Shown piece after piece: positions 8,984-16,241 of a stretch of 37,437 nucleotides of DNA (its first letter is position 1; every line of letters starts with the position of its first letter). Under the pieces are notes generated by a model, which saw only the letters and a list, made by a program, of their open reading frames with translations, was not told where the DNA came from and did no database searches. Origin of the DNA: Dehalococcoidales bacterium (GTDB lineage Bacteria; Chloroflexota; Dehalococcoidia; Dehalococcoidales; UBA2162); the NCBI GenBank assembly GCA_020343555.1, contig CP070800.1:1536524-1573960 (forward strand). Direction: 5' to 3'. The position numbers and the translations under genes are program-made.

Positions 8984-9403
8984 ATGCCGAAAAACGTTAG
9001 CTTTGGAAAGCTGAAACAACTTGTTAAGAGATATAGTTTGAACGTGCGAAAACAAGCTGGATTCGGACTTGTAGAATCACTTTTGGCGGTTGCTATTATG
9101 GGAAGTACTGTATTTATGCTTCTCGGTGGCCTTTCTACCGGAGCTATTTCGGTCGGTATACTCCAGGAAGACATAATTGCTGAAAACCTTGGAAGAACAC
9201 AGCTTGAGTACACTAAAAGTCTTCCTTTCACTATTGCGCCATTTTCCTACGAATCTGTAGAAGAAGTCCCCGATGGCTACTCGATAACCGCAGAAGCTAT
9301 TCCGGTAACCAGCAGAAATGACAATATACAGCGGTTAGTAATCACCATTTACCACGGAGATAAATTTGTGTATATCCTGGAAGGATTTAAGGTAAACAGA
9401 TGA
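8984..9403 (+). CDS. Type IV prepilin-like protein (minor pilin candidate 1)
   Basis: The 139-residue protein carries a class-III (type IV) signal. A basic 26-residue leader ends KQAG, followed by F27-G-L-V-E31 and a hydrophobic stretch to about residue 50. The predicted prepilin peptidase cut is Gly26/Phe27, with the conserved Glu at +5. The rest is a small beta-rich extracellular domain. It overlaps the next prepilin by four bases (ATGA), implying translational coupling. It is probably a minor pilin or pseudopilin of the priming complex. No prepilin peptidase gene lies in the window. Confidence 0.82.
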   Translation: MPKNVSFGKLKQLVKRYSLNVRKQAGFGLVESLLAVAIMGSTVFMLLGGLSTGAISVGILQEDIIAENLGRTQLEYTKSLPFTIAPFSYESVEEVPDGYSITAEAIPVTSRNDNIQRLVITIYHGDKFVYILEGFKVNR

Positions 9404-9885
9404 AAGCCGATGCAAAGCAACGGGGAATGACCTTGATAGAGATACTGATCACGCTTGGTATTACCGGAGTGATCGTAGGAGGTCTCACGGCTTCAATATA
9501 CACCATTATGAGCGTAACCGGTCGGGGTAATGCTGAGATTACTGTCCTGCGGGACGTTCAGAGTGCTTCTCACTGGATCGGCAATGACGCCCGAATGGCG
9601 AAAGATGTCACTTTAATTGGCGGAGTGCCAGCGGATGGGATAGTTCTGGACTGGATTGACAGTGAGGGGAATCCGCATTCATGTAACTATACATTTGCGG
9701 GAAGAGACTTAATAAGGAGTTATAACGGAACATCCTCAACTATCGCCTGGAATGTATCGTCTGTCGAATTTTCAGTAAATGATAACTCACTTGACTATAC
9801 TATAACATCGGAAACCGAAGGCAGATGGGTAGTAAATAAAGAGGTTACAGGGCATGTCAATCTTCGGGCATGGGAAGAAAACTAG
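9400..9885 (+). CDS. Type IV prepilin-like protein (minor pilin candidate 2, PilW/GspJ-like)
   Basis: The 161-residue protein has a short leader ending K-Q-R-G9, then M10-T-L-I-E14 and a hydrophobic helix (LITLGITGVIVGGL). This fits prepilin peptidase cleavage after Gly9 with Glu at +5. The globular part contains the SASHWIGNDARMA segment and strand-rich sequence reminiscent of PilW/GspJ-type minor pilins, where a helical SxWIxxDxR motif is common. It starts inside the stop of the previous prepilin gene and is followed directly by a PilX-like gene, the usual order for minor-pilin operons. Confidence 0.82.
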   Translation: MKADAKQRGMTLIEILITLGITGVIVGGLTASIYTIMSVTGRGNAEITVLRDVQSASHWIGNDARMAKDVTLIGGVPADGIVLDWIDSEGNPHSCNYTFAGRDLIRSYNGTSSTIAWNVSSVEFSVNDNSLDYTITSETEGRWVVNKEVTGHVNLRAWEEN

Positions 9886-9886
9886 G

Positions 9887-10756
9887 ATGAACGGGATAAT
9901 CAAAACACTGGTGAAAAAGCAACACGGGCAGGCATTTCCGCTTGTCCTGATCATCCTGGCAATAGGTTCAGTCTTGATTACCGGCTTCCTCACATCAACA
10001 AATACAAGCCTGTTAAATGCAAGAGTATATAGTGATCCCATCCCGGATATATATGCTGCGGATGCCGGTATTGAAGATGCAATTTGGGGGCTACAATACG
10101 GTACACTAAGTGATACGTTAGATTCATCAGGTGGTTATTTTGAATATACGCTTCACGAACCGGTAAACGACTTACCGGTATACATATCGTTAAATGGAAT
10201 CACGGGTATGATTGCCAGTCATGACTTTAATGATAACAGCATGAATGGGGGTACCGGTTGGCTTTCTGGATGGAGTCACCAGGGATCAACCTCTTTTACC
10301 ACACAACAAAATCCTTATGAAGGAACACACCATCTACGATTACGCGGTGCCGGAGCTTATATAGAACGGTCGGTCGATCTTACAGGGAAGAGTGAGGTTC
10401 ACCTCCAATTCTATGCTAAAGTCAATTCATTTGAGGGTGGGGACACCATGAGATGCATGGTCAGTTCCAATAAAACTGACTGGACGGTGGTGCAAACCTG
10501 GGATAGCAGCGACAGTGACAACACCTATTATCCGGTTGATATCGACCTGTCGTCTTTCGAGATGTCTTCAGAATTCTGGATGGCCTTCGACTCAGGAGTA
10601 AATAGAAATAACGATTATTTTTATGTGGATTATCTCAGCATTGGTGGTTCAGGTGGCTCGATTTTAATACAATCAACAGCAGGTGAAAAGACGGCAAAAG
10701 CTAAAGTCAGTCTAGTTGAAGGAACCCTATCTGTTTTATCCTGGGAGGTTGATTAG
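9887..10756 (+). CDS. PilX-like pilus-associated protein with a C-terminal beta-sandwich domain
   Basis: From the ATG at 9887 the protein has 289 residues; an ATG at 9854 would add 11 and overlap the previous gene by 32 bases. An N-terminal KKQHGQAFPLVLIIL segment followed by a hydrophobic helix resembles PilX-type proteins, which lack the glutamate of true pilins. Residues about 110-270 form an adhesin- or lectin-like jelly-roll, inferred from the Trp/Gly-rich GGTGWLSGW start, paired acidic turns and a terminal FYVDYLSIGG strand typical of MAM/LamG-like or carbohydrate-binding sandwiches. It may sit at the pilus tip and bind a surface. A short tail of about 30 residues follows the sandwich. 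Confidence 0.68.
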   Translation: MNGIIKTLVKKQHGQAFPLVLIILAIGSVLITGFLTSTNTSLLNARVYSDPIPDIYAADAGIEDAIWGLQYGTLSDTLDSSGGYFEYTLHEPVNDLPVYISLNGITGMIASHDFNDNSMNGGTGWLSGWSHQGSTSFTTQQNPYEGTHHLRLRGAGAYIERSVDLTGKSEVHLQFYAKVNSFEGGDTMRCMVSSNKTDWTVVQTWDSSDSDNTYYPVDIDLSSFEMSSEFWMAFDSGVNRNNDYFYVDYLSIGGSGGSILIQSTAGEKTAKAKVSLVEGTLSVLSWEVD

Positions 10757-10776
10757 CTGGTAATATAGTTTATAAT
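10749..10776 (+). promoter_or_regulatory. Sigma-70-type promoter for pilM, placed for a leaderless mRNA
   Basis: TTGATT at 10749-10754 and a perfect TATAAT at 10771-10776 are separated by 16 bases. The pilM ATG begins at 10784, only seven bases after the -10 box, where the transcription start would be expected. No Shine-Dalgarno sequence fits in the gap. The promoter lies within and just beyond the end of the preceding gene. Confidence 0.55.
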
Positions 10777-10783
10777 ACTGTTA

Positions 10784-11731
10784 ATGAATATATTCCAGAA
10801 AACGATTACCAGTCTAAATATCGAAGCCGATAGCGCAAGATTACTTACTATAAAAGGAACTACTGTCAAAAAAACCTGCAAAATAGATATCCCCGAGGGT
10901 TTTATAAAGAATACCGTCATCGATAATCCACAAGGTGTTGCTGATACTATTTCAGATTTATTTAAACAGGCTAAGGTATCGCGTCAGGATCTAATTGTGG
11001 CGATGACTAATTTCCGTTCTGTATCTCGTCTAATCACTCTTCCAAGACTTCCGCGAAGCAAAATGGATGAAGCAGTTATGTGGGCAGCAGAGAGAGAAAT
11101 GCCCGTACCTCTTGATACCTTATACATAACGTGGCAATACCTGGATAAGACAGATTCAGATCAAGATGTCTTTTTACTTGGAGTACCCCGTGACGCGTAC
11201 ACTCAGTTTGTAAAAACTTTATGGGCAGCAGGAATAAGCACCAAAGCGATCTACACAAAACTGATAGCACTGAGTCAGTTAATCAGCGGTGAGAACGGGA
11301 TAATTATCGATCTTGAAAGTGATTCAATATCAATAATTATCCAGGTGGATGGAATTCCCGTAGTAATGCAGACATCATTAATTGCGGCAGAGAATACCGT
11401 TAATGAAGACAGGGTAAAACGAGTAACGGATGATCTTTATCGTGCCATTGAGTATCATAACAAAACGAACCCGGAACGTTCATTGAACACGCATATACCC
11501 ATCCTCATTACGGGAAGTATTGTTAACGATGATATTATAGACCTTATTCGGCAGAGCACGGGGCATACTGTTGTGTTACCGAGTATACCTTTAACTGTAC
11601 CAGATGATTTCTCTCCGAGCAAATACGCTGTTAACGCCGGTCTTGTTCTTCGCCTGGTGAATTCCCGACAATCAGGTTCTCGAAATATAATAAATCCCGA
11701 TATTAGAAACTCCGAGAGATTTCAGATATAG
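10784..11731 (+). CDS. pilM: PilM-like actin-fold pilus assembly protein
   Basis: The 315-residue protein fits the PilM family, the cytoplasmic actin-like ring component that normally binds the N-terminus of PilN. Its N-terminal strand LNIEADSARLLTIKG matches the ATPase-fold opening. The middle region (SRLITLPRLPRSKMDEAVMWAAEREMPVPLD) is the characteristic PilM stretch, and GIIIDLESDSISIII near 185 is a second actin-fold strand pair. PilN and PilO, which usually follow, are absent: the gene ends exactly where a convergent oxidoreductase gene ends. The pilus set here is therefore incomplete or split across loci. Confidence 0.78.
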   Translation: MNIFQKTITSLNIEADSARLLTIKGTTVKKTCKIDIPEGFIKNTVIDNPQGVADTISDLFKQAKVSRQDLIVAMTNFRSVSRLITLPRLPRSKMDEAVMWAAEREMPVPLDTLYITWQYLDKTDSDQDVFLLGVPRDAYTQFVKTLWAAGISTKAIYTKLIALSQLISGENGIIIDLESDSISIIIQVDGIPVVMQTSLIAAENTVNEDRVKRVTDDLYRAIEYHNKTNPERSLNTHIPILITGSIVNDDIIDLIRQSTGHTVVLPSIPLTVPDDFSPSKYAVNAGLVLRLVNSRQSGSRNIINPDIRNSERFQI

Positions 11732-13162
11732 TTATCGATTACCGAATAACCTTTTCATCGCAACGTGAGACGCACGAACTCCACATATACCGTGAACACC
11801 AGGTCCCGGACTTGTAACGGCTGAACAAAGGAACACATTGTTCAGGGGTGTTTTATATGATAAATCCGGAAAAACCATTCTCCGCAAACTTTGCCTGCCT
11901 GCTGTAATGTCACCGCCAACGCAATTCGGATTATCTTTGTGTATATCCTCCGGAGACATAATGTGCCGGTCTGCAATTATTTCTCTGAATCCGGGAGCGT
12001 ACCGTTCAATCTGATCCTCTATCCTTTTCGTCATGTTTGTTGGTGAACCATTGGGTACATGGCAATATGCCCAGGCAACGTGACCTTCTGGCGGAGTACG
12101 GGTTGGATCGATAATACTGGGTTGAACTAGAAATACGAATGGCTTTTCGGGTATTTTCCCCCTTATTACATCTTGTTCTGCAGAAACAATTTCCTCGAGA
12201 GTTCCTCCCACATGTACTGTAGGTGATCTCCTGCATTCCGACGCTGTCCATGGAATAGCTTCATTCAATATCCAATCGATCTTAAAGACGCCCGGACCAT
12301 AACGATACTCGTGGAGTTTTTTCATATATGAGTTCGGCAGGTGTTTTCCTGCGATTCTGATAATCTGTTCAGGAATCAGATCCATCAAGACCAACCTATA
12401 AGGTTGGATTTCTTCCAACGATTCTATTTTTCTCTTGGTGATTATTTGTCCACCAAGTTTATACAAGTATTTCGATAATGAATCCGGAATTGTTTGTGAT
12501 CCTCCGCGGGGTAAAGGCCAACCGGCAATATGAGCGGCTCCGGCAAGTACCAGGCCCGGAGCCATACTTCCGGGACTCCTGAGGTCCATTACGGAATGTA
12601 CTCCCAGTCCTGCCATAAATCCTTTTGCTCGTTCTCCCCGAAACCATTTTTCACTCAGTCCTTTAACCGATTGTACAGCCTTTGTGCCGAAATCCATCAT
12701 TGCCAAGGGATGGTGAATATTTACACGGGGCAGATATAAGATTTCGTCTATTAAGTCCTGCCCATTCACAACAACCGTACTCATCAAACGCTTGTATGCT
12801 TCGCTATCTTCCTCTCCAAGTGTTGCCGAAGTCTCTGTTATCGATTTGTATAAAGCAACTGCAGTGCCATCATCGAAAGGATGTGCCATGGCTGTCTCCG
12901 GTATCAGCCAGTTGAGTCCGTATTGTTCTAAAGATAAACCACGAAAGAAAGGTGATATTAATGCAAGCGGATGGACTGCTGCACCGATATCGTTTATATA
13001 ACCCGGGCGGATTATTTCCGCTGAGCGACAGGCTCCGCCGATCTCAGCGTTCTGTTCATACACAGTCACCTGCACGCCGGATTCGGCAAGAGAAATGGCC
13101 GCAGCCAATCCGTTTGGTCCCGAACCAATTACGACAGCATCGTGGTTGACGTGATTTGGCAT
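11732..13162 (-). CDS. Phytoene-dehydrogenase-like FAD-dependent oxidoreductase (PYROXD2/CrtI type)
   Basis: The 476-residue protein opens with a Rossmann FAD motif, VIGSGPNGLAAA (11-22), then E-Q-N-A-E-I-G-G-A-C (35-44). It ends with the family's C-terminal FAD-contact segment, LCSAVTSPGPGVHGICG (about 447-463). CrtI-like enzymes desaturate, isomerise or saturate isoprenoid chains; PYROXD2-like members have unknown substrates. No carotenoid synthesis genes are present. It lies nine bases after the STAS-SRPBCC gene and is probably co-transcribed with it. Its stop codon abuts that of pilM with no spacer. The best upstream GGGG site is about 16 bases from the ATG, so translational coupling is likely. 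Confidence 0.82.
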   Translation of the reverse strand: MPNHVNHDAVVIGSGPNGLAAAISLAESGVQVTVYEQNAEIGGACRSAEIIRPGYINDIGAAVHPLALISPFFRGLSLEQYGLNWLIPETAMAHPFDDGTAVALYKSITETSATLGEEDSEAYKRLMSTVVVNGQDLIDEILYLPRVNIHHPLAMMDFGTKAVQSVKGLSEKWFRGERAKGFMAGLGVHSVMDLRSPGSMAPGLVLAGAAHIAGWPLPRGGSQTIPDSLSKYLYKLGGQIITKRKIESLEEIQPYRLVLMDLIPEQIIRIAGKHLPNSYMKKLHEYRYGPGVFKIDWILNEAIPWTASECRRSPTVHVGGTLEEIVSAEQDVIRGKIPEKPFVFLVQPSIIDPTRTPPEGHVAWAYCHVPNGSPTNMTKRIEDQIERYAPGFREIIADRHIMSPEDIHKDNPNCVGGDITAGRQSLRRMVFPDLSYKTPLNNVFLCSAVTSPGPGVHGICGVRASHVAMKRLFGNR

Positions 13163-13171
13163 AAACAGTAT

Positions 13172-14251
13172 CTATTCATTCCCCTGTTTTTTATGTGTAA
13201 GGGGTATAATATTGTAGGGTAGCGAGCGTATCTGGGCGTTATACCAGAGATTTTTAGTATTCACCCAGTTCAATCTTGAATCAATTATATATTTTTCCTT
13301 ACACACATTATCCTCCACTTCCAGGTAATTGGCCAGAGAAGACAATACGTGCGTCCATATGCGTTCCTGGAGCTTTGAACCCGCAATCCTGAATGCCATT
13401 TCGAAAAAAGGATCTGAAGCACTGGCAACACCGCGTATTTTCACTTCAACTGATTGTTTATTTTTCATGGCACTGAATGTTACCCAACCTGATTCGGGAT
13501 GTCCCTGGGGTGTAATCAGCGCGAAACTGATATCATCTGCATACAAAACCATTACACCGGTAGAGACGATCCCGCCTGGAGTGCGAGAATCAATTAATAC
13601 TATCTCTCCAGGAGCTATCCCTTTAGTCGTAGGATAAAATTGGTTAATTGACGGTTGAAATTCAGGAAAGTGTTGTTTAAGTATAGTGATGATTTCGCTG
13701 GGTTTAGCGGAAGGCGGTTTTACATCGAGTAGATATCGTTTTTCCCACAAAGGACCAAATCCCTGCAGAGGACCATTCACTCTCCGGTTGTTCACATTTT
13801 TATTCATGGCTCCTTCAGGTTTTTCCGTAACTTTCAAACGTGTAACATTCTTTGCCCAACCGGAAGTATCCTGATTTCCTTCTTTTCCCCCGGTTATAGG
13901 AAGCTTCCTGAAATCGCTGTCCGATATAATATCACGATAATCGCTGTTAACGGAGAGTGATACAAGGTTGTATTTTAGTCCCGTCAAATCCAAAATCTCT
14001 TTATACTCACTACTGAGCCCATATTCGTACATATTGATTTTTTCTCGCCTGGCACGGGTTAAAAGCTTCACCAGAGCTATTACGGCATCGCTATTCATAT
14101 GATCCATCATCTGGAAATCCAGGATAAGGTTTTTTAATCCTTTTTCTCTAGTGAGTACAGGTATGTTTTCTATATCGGCTTCTAAGTCGATGGTTAGACG
14201 ACCTTTTAAAACCGAAAGACCTGTAATCTGGTTGAGGTTACTTATTTCCAC
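13172..14251 (-). CDS. STAS domain fused to a DUF1990/SRPBCC-like domain
   Basis: The start is the GTG at 14251, seven bases after AAGGAGG; a GTG six bases earlier is too close to that site. The 359-residue product has a STAS-like N-terminal domain (about 1-110), with LILDFQMMDHMNSDAVIALVKLL matching the region where anti-sigma-antagonist proteins carry a phosphorylatable Ser or Thr (this long motif spans about residues 43-65). After a low-complexity linker (about 115-165), residues 180-320 resemble DUF1990-type SRPBCC domains: G-E-I-V-L-I-D, then FALITPQGHPESGW, then a final amphipathic helix. The fusion suggests a regulator that binds a hydrophobic ligand. It precedes the CrtI-like oxidoreductase in the same run. 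The SRPBCC assignment is tentative. Confidence 0.6.
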   Translation of the reverse strand: MEISNLNQITGLSVLKGRLTIDLEADIENIPVLTREKGLKNLILDFQMMDHMNSDAVIALVKLLTRARREKINMYEYGLSSEYKEILDLTGLKYNLVSLSVNSDYRDIISDSDFRKLPITGGKEGNQDTSGWAKNVTRLKVTEKPEGAMNKNVNNRRVNGPLQGFGPLWEKRYLLDVKPPSAKPSEIITILKQHFPEFQPSINQFYPTTKGIAPGEIVLIDSRTPGGIVSTGVMVLYADDISFALITPQGHPESGWVTFSAMKNKQSVEVKIRGVASASDPFFEMAFRIAGSKLQERIWTHVLSSLANYLEVEDNVCKEKYIIDSRLNWVNTKNLWYNAQIRSLPYNIIPLTHKKQGNE

Positions 14252-14342
14252 TTTCACACCTCCTTTTCCAGGATAATATTCGAAGTTAAAACAACGATTA
14301 TTAAAATCAATCTATGCGGTATTAAAGTAAAAATATACTGTT

Positions 14343-14783
14343 CTATAGACTATCGAGAGGAGTAAACTCGAGAGCTATCCCGTTCATGCAGTAACGTTTG
14401 CCGGTAGGAGGAGGTCCGTCATCAAAAACATGTCCGAGATGTGAACCGCATCTTGCACATAATACCTCTGTTCTTATCATGCCCAGACTCCTGTCTTCCT
14501 GTTCTTCTATGTTAAGATAGGAAACCGGTTGATTATAGCTGGGCCAGCCTGTTCCCGACTCATATTTTGTCGTACTTCGAAACAGGTCGGTGCCACAACG
14601 AACGCATCTGAATATTCCTTCGCCATGAGCCTCTTCAAAAAGACACGTGCCGGGAGTTTCGGTCCCTTTTTGCGTGGTGATACGATACTGCTCTCCGGTG
14701 AGTATATGTCGCCATTCTTCGTCGGTTTTTTCTATTTTCTCGACTTCGATCTCTTTATCCTGTTTTACATTAAATATCTGCAT
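14343..14783 (-). CDS. msrB: Peptide-methionine (R)-S-oxide reductase MsrB
   Basis: The 146-residue protein reduces methionine-R-sulfoxide in proteins using thioredoxin. It shows the complete MsrB signature: zinc ligands Cys60/Cys63 (CVRCG) and Cys109/Cys112 (CARCG), GTGWPS (78-82), HLGHVFDDGP, and catalytic Cys132 in RYCMNG. Cys47 may be the resolving cysteine. Some bacteria use selenocysteine at the catalytic position, but here it is an ordinary TGC/TGT cysteine. It lies 52 bases after the stay-green homologue and close to a selenocysteine ArsC-like thiol protein, which gives the cluster an oxidative-repair flavour. The ribosome-binding site is poor (AGAGAAGA). Confidence 0.95.
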   Translation of the reverse strand: MQIFNVKQDKEIEVEKIEKTDEEWRHILTGEQYRITTQKGTETPGTCLFEEAHGEGIFRCVRCGTDLFRSTTKYESGTGWPSYNQPVSYLNIEEQEDRSLGMIRTEVLCARCGSHLGHVFDDGPPPTGKRYCMNGIALEFTPLDSL

Positions 14784-14835
14784 CTAATCTTCTCTAATAA
14801 CAAACTGTCACTTTCTAATCAGGCAGCATTATCAA

Positions 14836-15297
14836 CTAATCATAGTCCGATATTATACCCCAGTCTTCACTCTGGTTGTAAAGACTTTTGTTCGATTTGA
14901 AATAGACAACTACCGGCATACTATCGGCTTTAGATAAATTCTCAAATAACACCGAATCACCATGCCTGATTGATTCAAGTACCAGCGGTAATTCCCTCTG
15001 AAATATCTCGTAGCGATATTTTGCGGTACCAAGCACAAATCCCCCGTTAACATGATAATATACATGCAGTGAGTATCCCTTCTCTGTTTCCGATATTTCG
15101 GCTAGCACCTCGTCCCTCATCAACCTCGTATAGAGCCCCGAACACTGTTTCATATCATAACCAGAACCTATAGTAAGATAAAGATCTCCCGTGAAATCCG
15201 AGTGAGTGAGTGTATATCGCCGGGGTAGCGTTAACCGCTCCGGAAAAGTCCCTGGAGTAAACCTGGTAAAGAGTTTGTTAGGATCTAGTCGTTTCAC
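14836..15297 (-). CDS. Stay-green (SGR/Mg-dechelatase family) homologue
   Basis: The 153-residue protein aligns with the core of plant stay-green proteins, which remove magnesium from chlorophyll a. Shared blocks are LPRRYTLTHSD (24-34), RLMRDEVLAE (58-67), LHVYYHVNGG (77-86) and RYEIFQRELPLVLESIRHGD (95-114). Candidate catalytic residues His32, Asp34 and Asp62 are all present. Bacterial homologues are known from non-photosynthetic lineages and some dechelate chlorophyll in vitro, while their natural substrate is unknown. The start is the GTG at 15297, overlapping the ArsC-like gene by 20 bases, with GGAGGGAG about 12 bases upstream. A longer frame to 15357 would add 20 residues that do not match the family. 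No transit or signal peptide is present. Confidence 0.9.
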   Translation of the reverse strand: MKRLDPNKLFTRFTPGTFPERLTLPRRYTLTHSDFTGDLYLTIGSGYDMKQCSGLYTRLMRDEVLAEISETEKGYSLHVYYHVNGGFVLGTAKYRYEIFQRELPLVLESIRHGDSVLFENLSKADSMPVVVYFKSNKSLYNQSEDWGIISDYD

Positions 15298-15649
15298 CTG
15301 GTAATAATACTCCCTCCAGTATTGATTTATCCGCACCGAAATAGACATCATTACCAATACGAACTACCGGCCTGCGGACTAGTCTCGGTTCTTCAATCAT
15401 CAAGTTAATAAGTTCGGTATCTCTCAATTTATTACGGTCAAGACCAAGTTTCTTAAAACTAGGACTACGGAAATTAAACATTTCGGTCGCCGGTTTTCCC
15501 TGCAGCAATTCCATAATCTCATCGCGGGTAAAAGGTTCTTTGAAAAAGTCACGATCGTTGAATACAACTTGTTGTTGCGAAAGAAACTCTTTCGCTTTCC
15601 GGCAGGTGGTTCATTTTACCCAGCAGTAGAAGTCGATTTTCTCAGCCAT
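15278..15649 (-). CDS. Selenocysteine-containing ArsC/Spx-family thioredoxin-fold protein (in-frame UGA at codon 13)
   Basis: Read from the ATG at 15649 (AAGGAA site seven bases upstream), the frame is open to 15278 except for TGA at 15611-15613. If that is Sec, the product has 123 residues and begins MAEKIDFYCWVK-U13-T-T-C16-R-K-A-K. ArsC, Spx and YffB proteins have Cys-x-x-Cys-Arg-Lys-Ala at this point, so Sec13 replaces the catalytic cysteine. The rest fits the family: FFKEPFTRDEI (35-45), F-R-S-P-S-F-K-K-L (60-68) and the diagnostic EPRLVRRPVV (87-96). A SECIS-like hairpin follows the TGA. A thiol/selenol reductase role is likely, but the substrate is unknown. Skipping the TGA would leave a headless 79-residue fragment starting at 15514. 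Confidence 0.85.
15577..15595 (-). promoter_or_regulatory. Putative bacterial SECIS element
   Basis: On the coding strand GCGAAAG, loop AGUUU and CUUUCGC form a perfect 7-bp stem with a 5-base loop. The loop has G at its second position, as expected for SelB recognition, and 23 bases separate that G from the UGA. This matches the size, loop and spacing of bacterial SECIS hairpins, which lie within the coding sequence just after the Sec codon. It has not been tested by folding software. Confidence 0.72.
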
Positions 15650-15668
15650 TAATATTCCTTCCGACGTT

Positions 15669-16202
15669 TTATTCCAATAATGCCGACCAGATTATTCCAT
15701 CAAGGATCATCGTGTGAAAAGCAAAATAAGCGCTTCCTCCAACTGCCAGCCAGTATGGAACAGCCGGAGTTCTGGTCTGCAACGTAAGCAGTGCCCATAC
15801 CAGGGCAATAGATGCCAGCCCTACGATCACTAGGACAGTTCTGACTATGAATTTCATCCCCATGATCGGATTCCCTACGTACACGTTGGTCAACGGCATC
15901 CACAATGCTGACGGTATGAGAATAAGCAGGAATATCACGTAAAACATCCAGAAACCGAAGCGGTTTGCTATCAATACTTCATCAGGAGTCAGTTTAAAAA
16001 AGATGAAGTAAAGGAAAGCAAAATAGCCGATAGCGGATATGATCATCGATACGGTGTATACCGGCCTAATCCCGACCGGAACACCTCCCCAGAGTACATT
16101 AACTCCATCCGATTGAGCGTTGAGCCCAAGTATGTAGCTGCCAATGACTGCGATCCCACCGAGTACGTTGATAACGAGCAAGATAATATGTTGTGCAACC
16201 AT
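15669..16202 (-). CDS. Conserved multi-spanning membrane protein of unknown function
   Basis: The family is not recognised. The 177-residue protein has about five hydrophobic segments, near residues 5-27, 47-70, 83-103, 115-140 and 150-172. Possible functional residues are His5 and a late FHTMILDGIIW segment with a histidine and an aspartate within the last membrane helix. A PSALWMPLTN loop sits between helices 3 and 4. It resembles small quinone- or haem-associated membrane proteins in layout only. An AGGAGGTG site precedes the ATG. It lies 39 bases after the 5-alpha-reductase-family gene and 19 before the Sec-ArsC gene, so it is probably in the same operon. Confidence 0.75.
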   Translation of the reverse strand: MVAQHIILLVINVLGGIAVIGSYILGLNAQSDGVNVLWGGVPVGIRPVYTVSMIISAIGYFAFLYFIFFKLTPDEVLIANRFGFWMFYVIFLLILIPSALWMPLTNVYVGNPIMGMKFIVRTVLVIVGLASIALVWALLTLQTRTPAVPYWLAVGGSAYFAFHTMILDGIIWSALLE

Positions 16203-16241
16203 TTTCCCACCTCCTCTTACTACGACTATCAGTCTATTTTA

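Noticed and set aside
15298..15357. Upstream extension of the stay-green homologue to an ATG at 15357
   Set aside because: The added 20 residues overlap the ArsC-like gene, do not resemble the family, and the GTG at 15297 has a better-placed ribosome-binding site.
15611..15613. TGA read as a nonsense mutation making an ArsC pseudogene
   Set aside because: There is no other lesion, the stop sits exactly on the catalytic cysteine, the upstream start and ribosome site are intact, and a SECIS-like hairpin follows. Pseudogenisation is less likely but not excluded.
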